A DNA stretch of 64,000 nt. Origin: Gracilibacillus salitolerans (GTDB lineage Bacteria; Bacillota; Bacilli; Bacillales; Amphibacillaceae). This document shows positions 8,492-16,150 of the stretch, one piece after another. The stretch covers positions 806,001 through 870,000 of the forward strand of contig NZ_CP045915.1 of assembly GCF_009650095.1 (NCBI RefSeq), written 5' to 3'. How positions within the stretch are numbered: the stretch's first letter is position 1; every line of letters begins with the position of its first letter. The notes beneath the pieces were generated by a model, which saw only the letters and a list, made by a program, of their open reading frames with translations, searched no databases and was not told the origin of the DNA. Made by a program: the position numbers and the translations under genes.

Positions 8492-9010
8492 ATGTCATGG
8501 ATTACGTTAGGACATGCATTTGTAGTCATCTATTTCTTATTTTCAAGCCTGGCTAAGCTAGTTAATTATCCTTATTTTGTTGAGCAATTGCCAAGGACAT
8601 TAGCCCGGACCTATTCACATCTGTTAGCAATTATCATCATTTTTACAGAACTCACATTAACGATTGCGCTCATCTTCAGATTTCACACCAGTAGTATCTT
8701 AGTCGGCCTCATTTTGCTTGTCTTCATTTTTACAGTTTATATTTTCATCATGATTCAAAAAGGGATAACCAAAGAGGATTGTGGTTGCTATGGTGGTTTT
8801 CTTAAAGAACGGCTTGACTATCAAAAAGTAATCCAGAATAGCTTGCTTATTATCCTTTTATTAATTCTCCTATTACAGCCTTCTAGTACAGCACAGCTTA
8901 GAGATTATGGTCTTGCCATTGTCGGATTTATTACATATATGTTATTACATCATTTTTATCAGAAACTCCAACAGAACCAAGTGAAATTAGCGAAAATCAA
9001 ATCGATGTAG
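8492..9010 (+). CDS. MauE/DoxX-like redox-associated membrane protein
   Basis: A 172-residue membrane protein with four to five hydrophobic helices (about residues 5-22, 44-64, 70-90, 115-133 and 138-155). It carries the motif DCGCYGGF near residues 94-101, on the loop before the fourth helix. This architecture matches the MauE family, first known for helping form the disulfides of methylamine dehydrogenase. An electron-relay or disulfide role for the next gene product is the natural inference. The ATG lies after TGGAGTGGAATGACGT, behind a PhoP-box-like promoter. It is the first gene of a cluster with a thioredoxin-like protein and a two-cysteine peptide, which suits a partner in disulfide formation. 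Confidence 0.7.
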   Translation: MSWITLGHAFVVIYFLFSSLAKLVNYPYFVEQLPRTLARTYSHLLAIIIIFTELTLTIALIFRFHTSSILVGLILLVFIFTVYIFIMIQKGITKEDCGCYGGFLKERLDYQKVIQNSLLIILLLILLLQPSSTAQLRDYGLAIVGFITYMLLHHFYQKLQQNQVKLAKIKSM

Positions 9011-9024
9011 GGAAGGAGAGACTT

Positions 9025-9510
9025 GTGTATATTCTAATCGGAATCCTTACTATCGTTGTTATTGGTCTAGCTGTTTTTTCCTGGATTATTTATCAGCAAG
9101 TACAGCAACTCTATCTGTTTTTCTTCAATTATTCAGGATTGGCAATAGGTCAGCAAGCACCAGACCTCCAGAATGTCGATATGGAAAAAGAAATCGTACT
9201 AATATTTGCAGATGTAGATTGTCCTAAATGTCGAGAAGTAATGGAAGAAATGAACCGTAAAAAGGATCGAATCGCACAAAACTACTGCATGGTAATGACA
9301 CGAAGTCAACCGGATATAGAAGCGTTTTTAGCAGGTAAAGGCTGGAATCTCATTGTGAAGTCGATAACGGAACGGGAGAAGGAACGATTTCAAGTTATTA
9401 TGGAGCCCTTTTTCTTTCAGGTGGAGGAAGGGGTTATTCATAAAAAAGGATTAATAGACTCGCTTGAAGACTTATTGGTTAACGAGACATCTCAAGCTCA
9501 AGCGAGTTAA
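9025..9510 (+). CDS. Membrane-anchored thioredoxin-like protein (CPKC)
   Basis: The 161-residue protein has one N-terminal transmembrane anchor (about residues 2-22). An extracytoplasmic thioredoxin-like domain follows, in which IVLIFADVDCPKCREVMEEM carries the CxxC redox pair near residues 67-70. It resembles MauD/TlpA/ResA-type proteins, though the C-terminal half is divergent. The start is GTG at 9025 with GGAAGGAG at 9011-9018. It lies 14 bases after the MauE-like gene and 27 bases before a small peptide gene with two cysteines, so the likely job is making or reshuffling a disulfide in that peptide outside the membrane. SkfH of the B. subtilis skf operon is a functional analogy. Confidence 0.7.
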   Translation: MYILIGILTIVVIGLAVFSWIIYQQVQQLYLFFFNYSGLAIGQQAPDLQNVDMEKEIVLIFADVDCPKCREVMEEMNRKKDRIAQNYCMVMTRSQPDIEAFLAGKGWNLIVKSITEREKERFQVIMEPFFFQVEEGVIHKKGLIDSLEDLLVNETSQAQAS

Positions 9511-9537
9511 TGATCACCTTGAAAGGAGGTGAAACAA

Positions 9538-9624
9538 ATGAAAAAACGTTTAGGTTGTGTTTCTCTTGTTGTTTTTGGTAAACGCATTGAAAAATGCTAT
9601 GGTCCATCTTGGTTAAGAGTTTAA
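9538..9624 (+). CDS. Small cationic two-cysteine peptide, candidate secreted effector or signal
   Basis: A 28-codon ORF runs from ATG at 9538 to TAA at 9622. The Shine-Dalgarno sequence AAAGGAGGTGA (9522-9532) is the best in the cluster and is placed 8 bases before the ATG. The product starts MKKRLGCVSLVVFGKRIE and ends KCYGPSWLRV. It has cysteines at 7 and 20, seven Lys/Arg residues and one Glu, and no double-glycine leader or classical signal peptide. It lies between a thioredoxin-like gene and an ABC exporter plus CPBP protease. By context it could be a leaderless bacteriocin-like or signal peptide with one disulfide. I recognise no family. Coding potential is inferred from the ribosome-binding site and context. 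Confidence 0.6.
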   Translation: MKKRLGCVSLVVFGKRIEKCYGPSWLRV

Positions 9625-9635
9625 TACTTAAAGCT

Positions 9636-9665
9636 GGAGGTATTTTGTGGCCGCAAGATACCTCC
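9636..9665 (+). other. Perfectly self-complementary hairpin after the peptide gene
   Basis: GGAGGTATTTTGTGG (9636-9650) faces CCGCAAGATACCTCC (9651-9665). All 15 positions pair if two G-U pairs are allowed, with no spacer beyond the central bases. There is no strong T run directly after it, so it is more like a transcript stabiliser or partial attenuator than a classic terminator. A 12-bp palindrome ATGTAATTACAT (9680-9691) followed by a T-rich stretch lies just downstream. Such a structure would favour high levels of the peptide message relative to the exporter genes. Confidence 0.6.
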
Positions 9666-9752
9666 TCTAAATCTTATGAATGTAATTACATATCATATTA
9701 CTAATTTTTTTCTTTTTTGTAAATATATATGCATAGTGATGAGGTGATCGAA

Positions 9753-10664
9753 ATGAGTCCACCGTTATTAGAAGTTAGTCATATCATGAAGCGTTTTGTC
9801 AGTAAAAAACAGCAGGTAATAGCAGTAAATAACGTCAGTTTTGACATTAGTTCTAATGAAATAGTAGGGCTGGTTGGACATAACGGTTCAGGAAAGACAA
9901 CGATTTTAAAAATGTTGGCAGGGTTACTGTATCCAGACGAAGGTACTATCAAAATAGAAGGTGAGCTCTGGGAGGAAAAACAAGTTAAAGAGACCATTGC
10001 TATTCTGTTAGAAGGTTCGCGTTCCTTTTACTGGAATTTAACAGGTAAACAAAACTTGGCTTATTTCTCTGTATTAGCAGATGTGAAGCATACTAAGGAC
10101 AGAATAGCAGAACTAATCGAATTATTAGAGATGTCTGCTTTCATTGATCGGATGACTGGAACCTATTCAAGAGGTATGCAACAGAGGCTCTCACTTGCAA
10201 TTGCTCTATTACAGCAACCGAAATTATTAATCTTAGATGAGCCTAGTAATGGACTTGATTATGAGTGGTCACAATTATTAGCGGAATTATTACAGGATTT
10301 AACAGCGAAAGTTGACATGAGCATCATTGTTGTCAGCCATGACTTTCATTTTCTATATCAATTTGTCGATCGAATCTTGCATCTCAAGAAAGGAATGTTA
10401 GTTAGAGAGCTTCCTGTTCATCGGACGAATGTAGATAGTAATGACCAGTATGTTTCTTTTCATCTGCAAGGTGAACTCCCAACAGATATGGACATCCCAG
10501 TTTCTTTATTAGTACAACAAAAGAAAAACGGCTGGATTATTAATGGTAACCCAGATTCCACCGAGATTTATCATTTTATCAGTAAGGCAGTCTCAAATGG
10601 TCTTACGGTAGAACAAGTAACAACATCATTAGCAGTTACAGGAAAGGAAGAAGCTTATGGCTAA
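9753..10664 (+). CDS. ABC transporter ATP-binding protein (ABC-2 type exporter)
   Basis: The 303-residue protein has Walker A GHNGSGKTT near residue 45, signature YSRGMQQRLSLA, Walker B LLILDEPSNGLD and switch histidine VVSHDFHF. About 80 extra C-terminal residues without recognised motifs follow. The start at 9753 (MSPPLLEVSHIMKRF) is preferred over ATG 9729 because GAGGTGATCGAA directly precedes it. The stop codon overlaps the start of the permease gene at 10657, so the two form one transporter. Its substrate is unknown; export of, or immunity to, the 28-residue peptide upstream is the obvious hypothesis. Confidence 0.85.
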   Translation: MSPPLLEVSHIMKRFVSKKQQVIAVNNVSFDISSNEIVGLVGHNGSGKTTILKMLAGLLYPDEGTIKIEGELWEEKQVKETIAILLEGSRSFYWNLTGKQNLAYFSVLADVKHTKDRIAELIELLEMSAFIDRMTGTYSRGMQQRLSLAIALLQQPKLLILDEPSNGLDYEWSQLLAELLQDLTAKVDMSIIVVSHDFHFLYQFVDRILHLKKGMLVRELPVHRTNVDSNDQYVSFHLQGELPTDMDIPVSLLVQQKKNGWIINGNPDSTEIYHFISKAVSNGLTVEQVTTSLAVTGKEEAYG

Positions 10665-11382
10665 AGTGGTGATGGCAGAGTTTCTTAAAGGTTTTCAACT
10701 GCAATGGAATTATCCGTTCTCCTTTCTATTACATACGATTCAGAATTTAATCATTACCGGGGTATTAATTTGGATGCTTAGCAGTTTAACATCCTTAGAA
10801 CAGGTGATTGGCTTGTTATTTTGGCCTGTCGTCATAAGTGCTATTTCGTCCAGTGCACAATCGGTTCAGGACGATATGCAATATGGGACATTCGAGCGAA
10901 TTGCAGCCAGTAAAAGAAGTTTATCCTTCATTTTATTAGCAAGAAGTTTATCAGACTTTATTTTCTCAGCTTTATTAACCGTTATCGCCATTGCAGGTGC
11001 AACTCTGTTTTTTGATATTTCACTAAGAGTAGAGGCGATCATAGCATGTCTGTTTATTGTGTTATGTACTGGTACTGGATTGAGTTTCATTTTAACGGGC
11101 TTGCAAATTTACTATCGAGATATTGGTCCATTAGGTAATATGATCGTCTTCGGCTCGGTAGTTGTTTTACTGCTTCCATGGGATCAATGGGTCAGTTTAT
11201 TGGAAGTGTTTGTTTATCTCTTACTTCCATTCACAGCTAGTGCGATCTATATTCAGTCTTTTGATGCTGGCTATCTGGTTTATGCACTCATCAATAGTCT
11301 GCTTTTTTTCGTGATAGGTTTAGTTTATTTGCCATATATGGTTAGAAAAACTAAAGCCAATAAAGGATTAGGGAGATATTAA
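10657..11382 (+). CDS. ABC-2 type transporter permease
   Basis: A 241-residue protein with about six hydrophobic segments, as expected for an ABC-2 permease. It starts at ATG 10657, overlapping the last eight bases of the ATPase gene, a sign of translational coupling. Its conserved middle part (DDMQYGTFERIAASKRSLSFILLARSLSDFIFS) is the usual ABC-2 region with charged residues after the second helix. It pairs with the preceding ATPase in the membrane. Only two bases separate it from the CPBP protease gene, so the three are one operon. Substrate unknown. Confidence 0.8.
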   Translation: MAKVVMAEFLKGFQLQWNYPFSFLLHTIQNLIITGVLIWMLSSLTSLEQVIGLLFWPVVISAISSSAQSVQDDMQYGTFERIAASKRSLSFILLARSLSDFIFSALLTVIAIAGATLFFDISLRVEAIIACLFIVLCTGTGLSFILTGLQIYYRDIGPLGNMIVFGSVVVLLLPWDQWVSLLEVFVYLLLPFTASAIYIQSFDAGYLVYALINSLLFFVIGLVYLPYMVRKTKANKGLGRY

Positions 11383-11384
11383 GA

Positions 11385-12020
11385 ATGGGAACTACTGTTG
11401 CTTATGGTGGTGAAATGAGTAAAGTTCATTATCTTCTGTATACGATCAATCTTGTGGTAGGGTGCTTCGGCATCTCTATTATTCTACCATTTATTATCTT
11501 GTTTGGTATTGATCGATTGTCTGTTTCTGAAGATCTATCGATATTATTTCTTTTTACGATTCCAGCATTCATTGGTTTTATCCTCTTTCCGGTATCATGG
11601 TATCTCTTTTCACACAAACATCAATTACAGGATGTAGGAATTGTCAAGAGAATAGATAAAGCAACGGTAACGATTTGTGCACTTTCTTTTGGAATTATTG
11701 TTTATACCTGTTTTCACATTCAATATGTACCGTGGATCATGCTGGTTCACTTTGCTGTGATCGGCTTAGGAGAGGAATTGGTCTTCAGAGGCATATTACT
11801 TCATCGGCTTCAAAAGGTAATGGATAATTGGTTAGCCGTTTTGATATCAGCTGCTGTATTCGCTTTTGTTTTTCATTCGGGTCAGCCTTTCTTAGACAAT
11901 GTAAGTTACCGGCTGATCTTAGGTGTTGTATTCGGCTTAATTTTTTTGCATACCAAAAACATATGGGGAGTGGCATGTATCCACTTTGCTTATAACTTTT
12001 TTATTACCTATCAATTATAA
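11385..12020 (+). CDS. CPBP family intramembrane metalloprotease (CAAX protease and bacteriocin processing)
   Basis: A 211-residue protein with about six helices and the three CPBP motifs. EELVFRG lies near residue 130, the F-x-x-x-H motif lies in AFVFHSG near residue 165, and HFAYN lies near residue 204. These residues form the metal-dependent active site in characterised relatives. Bacterial members act in bacteriocin immunity or maturation, such as SkfC and the plantaricin immunity proteins. ATG 11385 fits the GGGAGATATTAAGA leader; ATG 11415 is an alternative. Position next to the ABC-2 exporter and a candidate peptide points to peptide processing or self-protection. Confidence 0.8.
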   Translation: MGTTVAYGGEMSKVHYLLYTINLVVGCFGISIILPFIILFGIDRLSVSEDLSILFLFTIPAFIGFILFPVSWYLFSHKHQLQDVGIVKRIDKATVTICALSFGIIVYTCFHIQYVPWIMLVHFAVIGLGEELVFRGILLHRLQKVMDNWLAVLISAAVFAFVFHSGQPFLDNVSYRLILGVVFGLIFLHTKNIWGVACIHFAYNFFITYQL

Positions 12021-12131
12021 AGGGAGACTTCCATCAATGAGGGTTTTTGCCCCACTGATGGTTAGTGAAACATATTAGGGTGTTAGCGCCCCAAACTTCG
12101 GTTCTTACGGGCGACTAGCACCGTGATAAAG
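12021..12131. repeat. Two-hairpin intergenic repeat (copy 1)
   Basis: A first hairpin pairs CCATCAATGAGGG (12031-12043) with CCCCACTGATGG. A second pairs GGTGTTAGCGCCC (12079-12091) with GGGCGACTAGCACC (12109-12122). Read on the minus strand it shares the order CTAAC-ATCAGT-GGGG-AAACCC-CA-TGA-TGAAGT with the segment at 33100-33170, so both belong to one dispersed family. It splits the exporter operon from the next four genes. Confidence 0.65.
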
Positions 12132-12144
12132 GGAGGGTTTAGTC

Positions 12145-12609
12145 TTGAAAATCAATAGTTTATTAGCTGTTCTAGCAAGTTTCTTTCTAATCGCTAGTTA
12201 TGGGTTGTTTTTGTTATTAATGGACACAGAAAGTAGTTCTCTACTTTTCTATGATGTGGTAACCATTTGGCTGCCGGTGGGTGTCATTATTGCCATTGCT
12301 TTTATTGCTACACAACGAGGACCTTTAATTAAAGACAGTAGTTTATTAACAGGTGCATTCGTAGCCTTCGTTACCCATATCTTTTTTTATTTAGTTTTGG
12401 TTATTTCTCGATATTTGGAACATGTTCAAGATTTTCTTACATATTATGGGAACGAGCGGAACAATGAAGTAATGGAAACGATCGTCAATCAGACATGGAG
12501 TATTATTTTACAAGGTTATTTTACGGAATTAGTCATGATGGTCTTACTAGGATCAATCGGAGGATGGCTAGGAAGTAAAATAGGCCGCAATAAAACTGAA
12601 AGTGCTTAA
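12145..12609 (+). CDS. Small integral membrane protein, unknown function
   Basis: A 154-residue protein with four predicted helices (about residues 7-27, 37-56, 70-92 and 125-148). The loop between the third and fourth helix is charged (RYLEHVQDFLTYYGNERNNEV). No family is recognised. The start is TTG at 12145 behind GGGAGGG at 12131-12137. It lies 22 bases before the HlyD-like gene and opens the second half of the cluster. An accessory membrane subunit or immunity protein is possible; this is only context. Bacteriocin clusters such as as-48 also include small multi-helix proteins of unknown role. Confidence 0.6.
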   Translation: MKINSLLAVLASFFLIASYGLFLLLMDTESSSLLFYDVVTIWLPVGVIIAIAFIATQRGPLIKDSSLLTGAFVAFVTHIFFYLVLVISRYLEHVQDFLTYYGNERNNEVMETIVNQTWSIILQGYFTELVMMVLLGSIGGWLGSKIGRNKTESA

Positions 12610-12630
12610 TAGATAAGGAGTAGGTCAGGG

Positions 12631-13635
12631 ATGAAAAATAAAAAGAAGTGGGTTATTCGCACTGTACTAACGGTACTCGTTCTTTCACTAATTGGCTATT
12701 TTGTATTTGGTGGAACAGACCCGGTACCGTGGAAAGTAGTGCAAGCAGAAGTAAAGCAGATGACGAATGCAAATCAAGTAACAGCTACGGGAATAATTCG
12801 TTATAAAAATACCGTAGAACAACAGGCAGCGGATAGTGGTATGCTAGTCGAGCGCCATATTGAGGTAGGGGACAAAGTAGAAGAAGGAGATAAATTGGTA
12901 GATTTAGAGGTTTCTTTAGGAAATGAAACAGAAACAGTAGAAGTAACGGCTATTGCTAATGGTGAAGTCTTATCTTTACATGGGTATAAAGGCAGTTATA
13001 TTCACACAGGTGATCCTTTAATCCTATTAGGAGAGCAAGATCAACTAGAAATCTATGGTGAATTATCTGAATTTGATTACGCCAGTGTAGCAAAAGGAGA
13101 TAAAGTCACCATTGAAAGCAATGCATTTAATGAAGTGATGCAGGGAGAAGTAACAGTGATTGATCAGGAAGCAACACCATCAGAATTATCAGATGGTTCT
13201 GTAATAAAAATAAGAGTGGAAATGGAAGATACTTCTGGTCAAGACCCCATTCCAGGGTTACAAGCATTTTTAACCATTGAAACGGAGCAGCAAACAGAAG
13301 AAGCAGACGAGGCATTTATCGTACCGGAGACTGCCATAGTAGAAGAAGAGGGGCAATTTTATGTCTATACGGTGGAAGAAGGAAGCATTACAAAGAAAGA
13401 AGTGACACTTCAGTCCATACCAGCATTAGCATCCGATGACCAAGGAATTGGCAATGATCAATTTAGAATCTGGTTAGAGGAAGAAGTAAGTAGCGATGAA
13501 ATTTTAGCTAATATGCTAGAGGTTGAGGAGGGAATTACAGCGGAGGACCTGATTATTGCTAATCCAAAAGATGATATCAAAGAAGGATCCACTGTTCCAA
13601 CAGATCAGCTGGAAAGAATAGATGTCACCTCGTAA
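12631..13635 (+). CDS. HlyD/MacA-type efflux adaptor
   Basis: The 334-residue protein has an N-terminal signal anchor (about residues 7-25). A split lipoyl-like barrel follows (GMLVERHIEVGDKVEEGDKLVDLEV and AIANGEVLSLHGYKGSYIHTGDPLILLG), then a beta-barrel domain. The C-terminus is long and acidic. In Firmicutes such adaptors sit on the outer face of the membrane and serve a MacB-like transporter; here the permease and ATPase follow immediately. Comparable three-gene sets (As-48 EFGH, YknXYZ for SdpC protection) confer peptide immunity. The same role is likely here but inferred. Confidence 0.8.
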   Translation: MKNKKKWVIRTVLTVLVLSLIGYFVFGGTDPVPWKVVQAEVKQMTNANQVTATGIIRYKNTVEQQAADSGMLVERHIEVGDKVEEGDKLVDLEVSLGNETETVEVTAIANGEVLSLHGYKGSYIHTGDPLILLGEQDQLEIYGELSEFDYASVAKGDKVTIESNAFNEVMQGEVTVIDQEATPSELSDGSVIKIRVEMEDTSGQDPIPGLQAFLTIETEQQTEEADEAFIVPETAIVEEEGQFYVYTVEEGSITKKEVTLQSIPALASDDQGIGNDQFRIWLEEEVSSDEILANMLEVEEGITAEDLIIANPKDDIKEGSTVPTDQLERIDVTS

Positions 13636-13653
13636 ACAGAAGGAGTGCCGGAT

Positions 13654-14841
13654 ATGCAAATGAAAAATACGTTGCGTTTAGCTTTAGAGCAGTTAAAAGC
13701 TAATAAATTACGCACTTTTTTAACGTTAATTGGAATTATTATCGGGGTGGGGTCTGTTGTTGCCATTCTTTTAATTGGTGAGAGCGGGCGAAAGGATATA
13801 ATCGGGGAATTCGAGAAAGACGCCAATAAATTATTTTATTTACACCTTGATACTAGTGATCAGTCAAAAACAAACCAAGCTTCCCTAGGTTGGCGTGATA
13901 TCGATTTGTTGCGTGACCAATATCAAAGACAGGCACAGATTGCAGCCTCTTATTTAGATCAGAAGGAAGCAGTGTTCGAACAAGATACAGAGCAAGTGGA
14001 TATTACGGCGGTAACGGATAATTATAGTCAAGTTTCTAATATGATAAATATAGCATACGGTAGTTTTTGGAATGAAGGCACCAATCAAAACGTTGTGCTA
14101 ATTAACGAGGCATTAGCAGAAAAACATTATGGTACTGCCAGTCAAGCAATTGGACATTCAATCATGATTGACAGAGTTCCTTTTACCATTCAGGCGGTAT
14201 ATACTACGAATGATTTCGTTCAAAATGGTTCTCAAGCGAATCTATACGTCCCCTTACAGTCTTGGTATAAAATCCATTATTTAACCGATCGGCCAGTCCA
14301 TAGCGTAGAAGTTCTCGTTTTGTCAGAAAACAGTTTTGATCAACTTCGTACAGAAATGGTCAGGACCCTAGCAGAATCGAAAGGGGTAGCAGAAACCTCT
14401 TTTCGTACACAGGCAGTGGACGATCAGTTAGATATGGTAAATAATATTTTACGTATTTTTACAGCTATCATCAGTTCTGTAGCGGGAATTTCTTTATTAG
14501 TGGGTGGTATCGGTGTGATGAATATTATGTTGGTTTCTGTCATGGAACGGACACGAGAAATCGGAATTCGCAAAGCAATCGGAGCAAAGCCACGGCATAT
14601 TCTTCAGCAATTTTTAATTGAAACATTGGTGTTAACCACGCTTGGTGGTTTCATAGGCTGCCTGTTTGGATTGGGAATGGCGCTGTTAGTCACACAGTTA
14701 GCCGAAATGAGTTTCGTATTCTATTGGCCAGTGTTTCTTATCAGCTTTGGGATTACGACCATTATTGGTATTTTGTCAGGGTTTTACCCAGCAAGAAAGG
14801 CAGCTCGTTTAGATCCGATTGTTTCGTTACGTTATGAATAA
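13654..14841 (+). CDS. MacB/FtsX-type ABC transporter permease
   Basis: A 395-residue protein with the MacB plan. One N-terminal helix (about residues 18-38) is followed by a large extracellular domain of about 220 residues, then three C-terminal helices. The conserved FtsX-domain signature GGIGVMNIMLVSVMERTREIGIRKAIGA is present. The ATG at 13654 is chosen over GTG 13645, because AGAAGGAG (13638-13645) overlaps the GTG and is correctly spaced for the ATG. It works with the adaptor before it and the ATPase after it, probably driving extrusion of a peptide or hydrophobic compound (YknZ-like). Confidence 0.88.
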   Translation: MQMKNTLRLALEQLKANKLRTFLTLIGIIIGVGSVVAILLIGESGRKDIIGEFEKDANKLFYLHLDTSDQSKTNQASLGWRDIDLLRDQYQRQAQIAASYLDQKEAVFEQDTEQVDITAVTDNYSQVSNMINIAYGSFWNEGTNQNVVLINEALAEKHYGTASQAIGHSIMIDRVPFTIQAVYTTNDFVQNGSQANLYVPLQSWYKIHYLTDRPVHSVEVLVLSENSFDQLRTEMVRTLAESKGVAETSFRTQAVDDQLDMVNNILRIFTAIISSVAGISLLVGGIGVMNIMLVSVMERTREIGIRKAIGAKPRHILQQFLIETLVLTTLGGFIGCLFGLGMALLVTQLAEMSFVFYWPVFLISFGITTIIGILSGFYPARKAARLDPIVSLRYE

Positions 14842-14855
14842 CAGGAGGCATAAGC

Positions 14856-15545
14856 ATGACTTTAATTGAATTGAAACGTCTCACAAAGCAATATATTGCT
14901 GGTGAAGAAAAGGTGGAAGCGTTAAAAAGTGTCGATTTAACAATTGATGAAGGCGAATTCACGGCGATAATGGGTAGTTCAGGCTCAGGCAAGTCGACTT
15001 TACTGAATATATTAGGTTGTTTGGACCAGCCGACCTCTGGCGAATATTGGTTAAATAGCCAGGATGTACAGAATTTAGATGTGAATCAGTTATCAGATAT
15101 CCGTAATCAATATTTAGGGTTTATCTTTCAATCGTTTCATTTATTACCCAGGTTAAATGTATGGAAAAATATAGAGCTGCCCATGTTATATCAAAATATA
15201 GGGAAACAGGAACGTAAAACACGTGCTAAAGCCTTGGCGGAACAAATGGGACTCGGTGAACGACTGCGACATATGCCTAGCCAGTTGTCAGGTGGTCAGC
15301 GGCAACGTGTAGCGATTGCGAGAGCACTGGCAAACAAACCAAAATTGTTATTAGCAGATGAACCAACTGGTAATTTAGACTCCAAAACTACGATTGAAAT
15401 CATGGATATTCTGCAAGAGCTCAATCAATCTGGTGTTACCATTATTCTCGTCACACATGAGGACGAATTAATAGATTACACCAAGCGTACCATCCTACTA
15501 CAGGACGGCATGATTGTAAAAGACGAGAAAAAACAGCTCGCTTAA
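14856..15545 (+). CDS. MacB/LolD-type ABC transporter ATPase
   Basis: A 229-residue ATPase with Walker A GSSGSGKST near residue 42, signature LSGGQRQRVAIARAL, Walker B LLLADEPTGNLD and switch histidine VTHE. The sequence class is that of YknY/MacB/LolD ATPases, which partner FtsX-type permeases by a mechanotransmission mechanism. AGGAGGCATAAGC precedes the ATG. It is the last gene of the 8.5-15.5 kb cluster and is followed by a 650-bp repeat-rich gap. Confidence 0.9.
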   Translation: MTLIELKRLTKQYIAGEEKVEALKSVDLTIDEGEFTAIMGSSGSGKSTLLNILGCLDQPTSGEYWLNSQDVQNLDVNQLSDIRNQYLGFIFQSFHLLPRLNVWKNIELPMLYQNIGKQERKTRAKALAEQMGLGERLRHMPSQLSGGQRQRVAIARALANKPKLLLADEPTGNLDSKTTIEIMDILQELNQSGVTIILVTHEDELIDYTKRTILLQDGMIVKDEKKQLA

Positions 15546-15693
15546 ATATATAACGTTTCGTGAACGTGTGTGCATTTCATAAGCGGAAAATGATGCGCAA
15601 ATTTAAAGTGTATCTTAGGTCTCAGCCTCCTAGAAAAGCAAACCGCATTCCTGCTGGATCTTATGGAAAGTTTTAAGCGAAAATGAAAAGCAG

Positions 15694-15770
15694 TGTCCGT
15701 AAGAATAAATCTTACAGATACTTTAACGTGCAGATGAATAGTTTTGTCCATAAGCAAGCCTCTTACGGAC
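15694..15770. repeat. Tandem short hairpin repeat
   Basis: Two related hairpins follow each other. TCCGTAAGA (15696-15704) pairs with TCTTACAGA (15710-15718), and GTCCATAAG (15746-15754) pairs with CTTACGGAC (15762-15770). Each is followed by a similar A/T-rich tail (ACTTTAACGTG and AGTTTAAAGTG), so the units are diverged direct repeats of about 50 bp. Weak traces of the same words continue upstream from 15570. No coding ORF is credible here. Confidence 0.6.
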
Positions 15771-15795
15771 AGTTTAAAGTGAAAACACAAACATT

Positions 15796-16008
15796 GAGGT
15801 TGGGACAAAACATAAATTATATACTGAAAAATGGATCGATTACTGCTCTTCCTTGGATTACTGGTTCTCTTCCTTGGATATATGCCTTTATCCAAGGAAG
15901 AGGGGTACTTTTCCAAGGAACAGAAACGCTTATCCAAGGAACAAAAACACGAGTATCAATCTTGATGTTCGTGTTTTGTCATGAAACAAGTAATTCTGTC
16001 CCAGCCTC
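15796..16008. repeat. GAGGTTGGGACA...GTCCCAGCCTC bounded repeat element
   Basis: The ends are inverted copies: GAGGTTGGGACA (15796) and GTCCCAGCCTC ending 16008. Inside are five copies of a 9-bp word, first as TTCCTTGGA (two copies, 15849-15877) and then as TCCAAGGAA (three copies, 15891-15942). A further hairpin pairs AACACGAG with TTCGTGTT (15946-15977). Intergenic elements with these ends are known across Firmicutes, for example in staphylococci. The internal repeat makes this one able to fold into a multi-branched structure. Confidence 0.7.
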
Positions 16009-16150
16009 TTTTCTCCCCATTTTCATAGATAGAGTCCATAAGAACCTCATACTTACGACCTTTACTCCATCCTTAACCACTCCCGTAAAAAGCGATTGTG
16101 ACGTTTTCTTAAATTCTTTTCCTATATCATTCTAAAAAGGTGTATATTTT

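Noticed and set aside
9677..9751. 24-codon frame between the peptide hairpin and the ABC ATPase gene
   Set aside because: No ribosome-binding site and it overlaps the palindrome and T-rich tract; the better peptide candidate is at 9538.
15542..16135. Open frames of 131 and 150 codons on opposite strands
   Set aside because: They lie wholly in tandem and inverted repeats, have no ribosome-binding site and low-complexity products.
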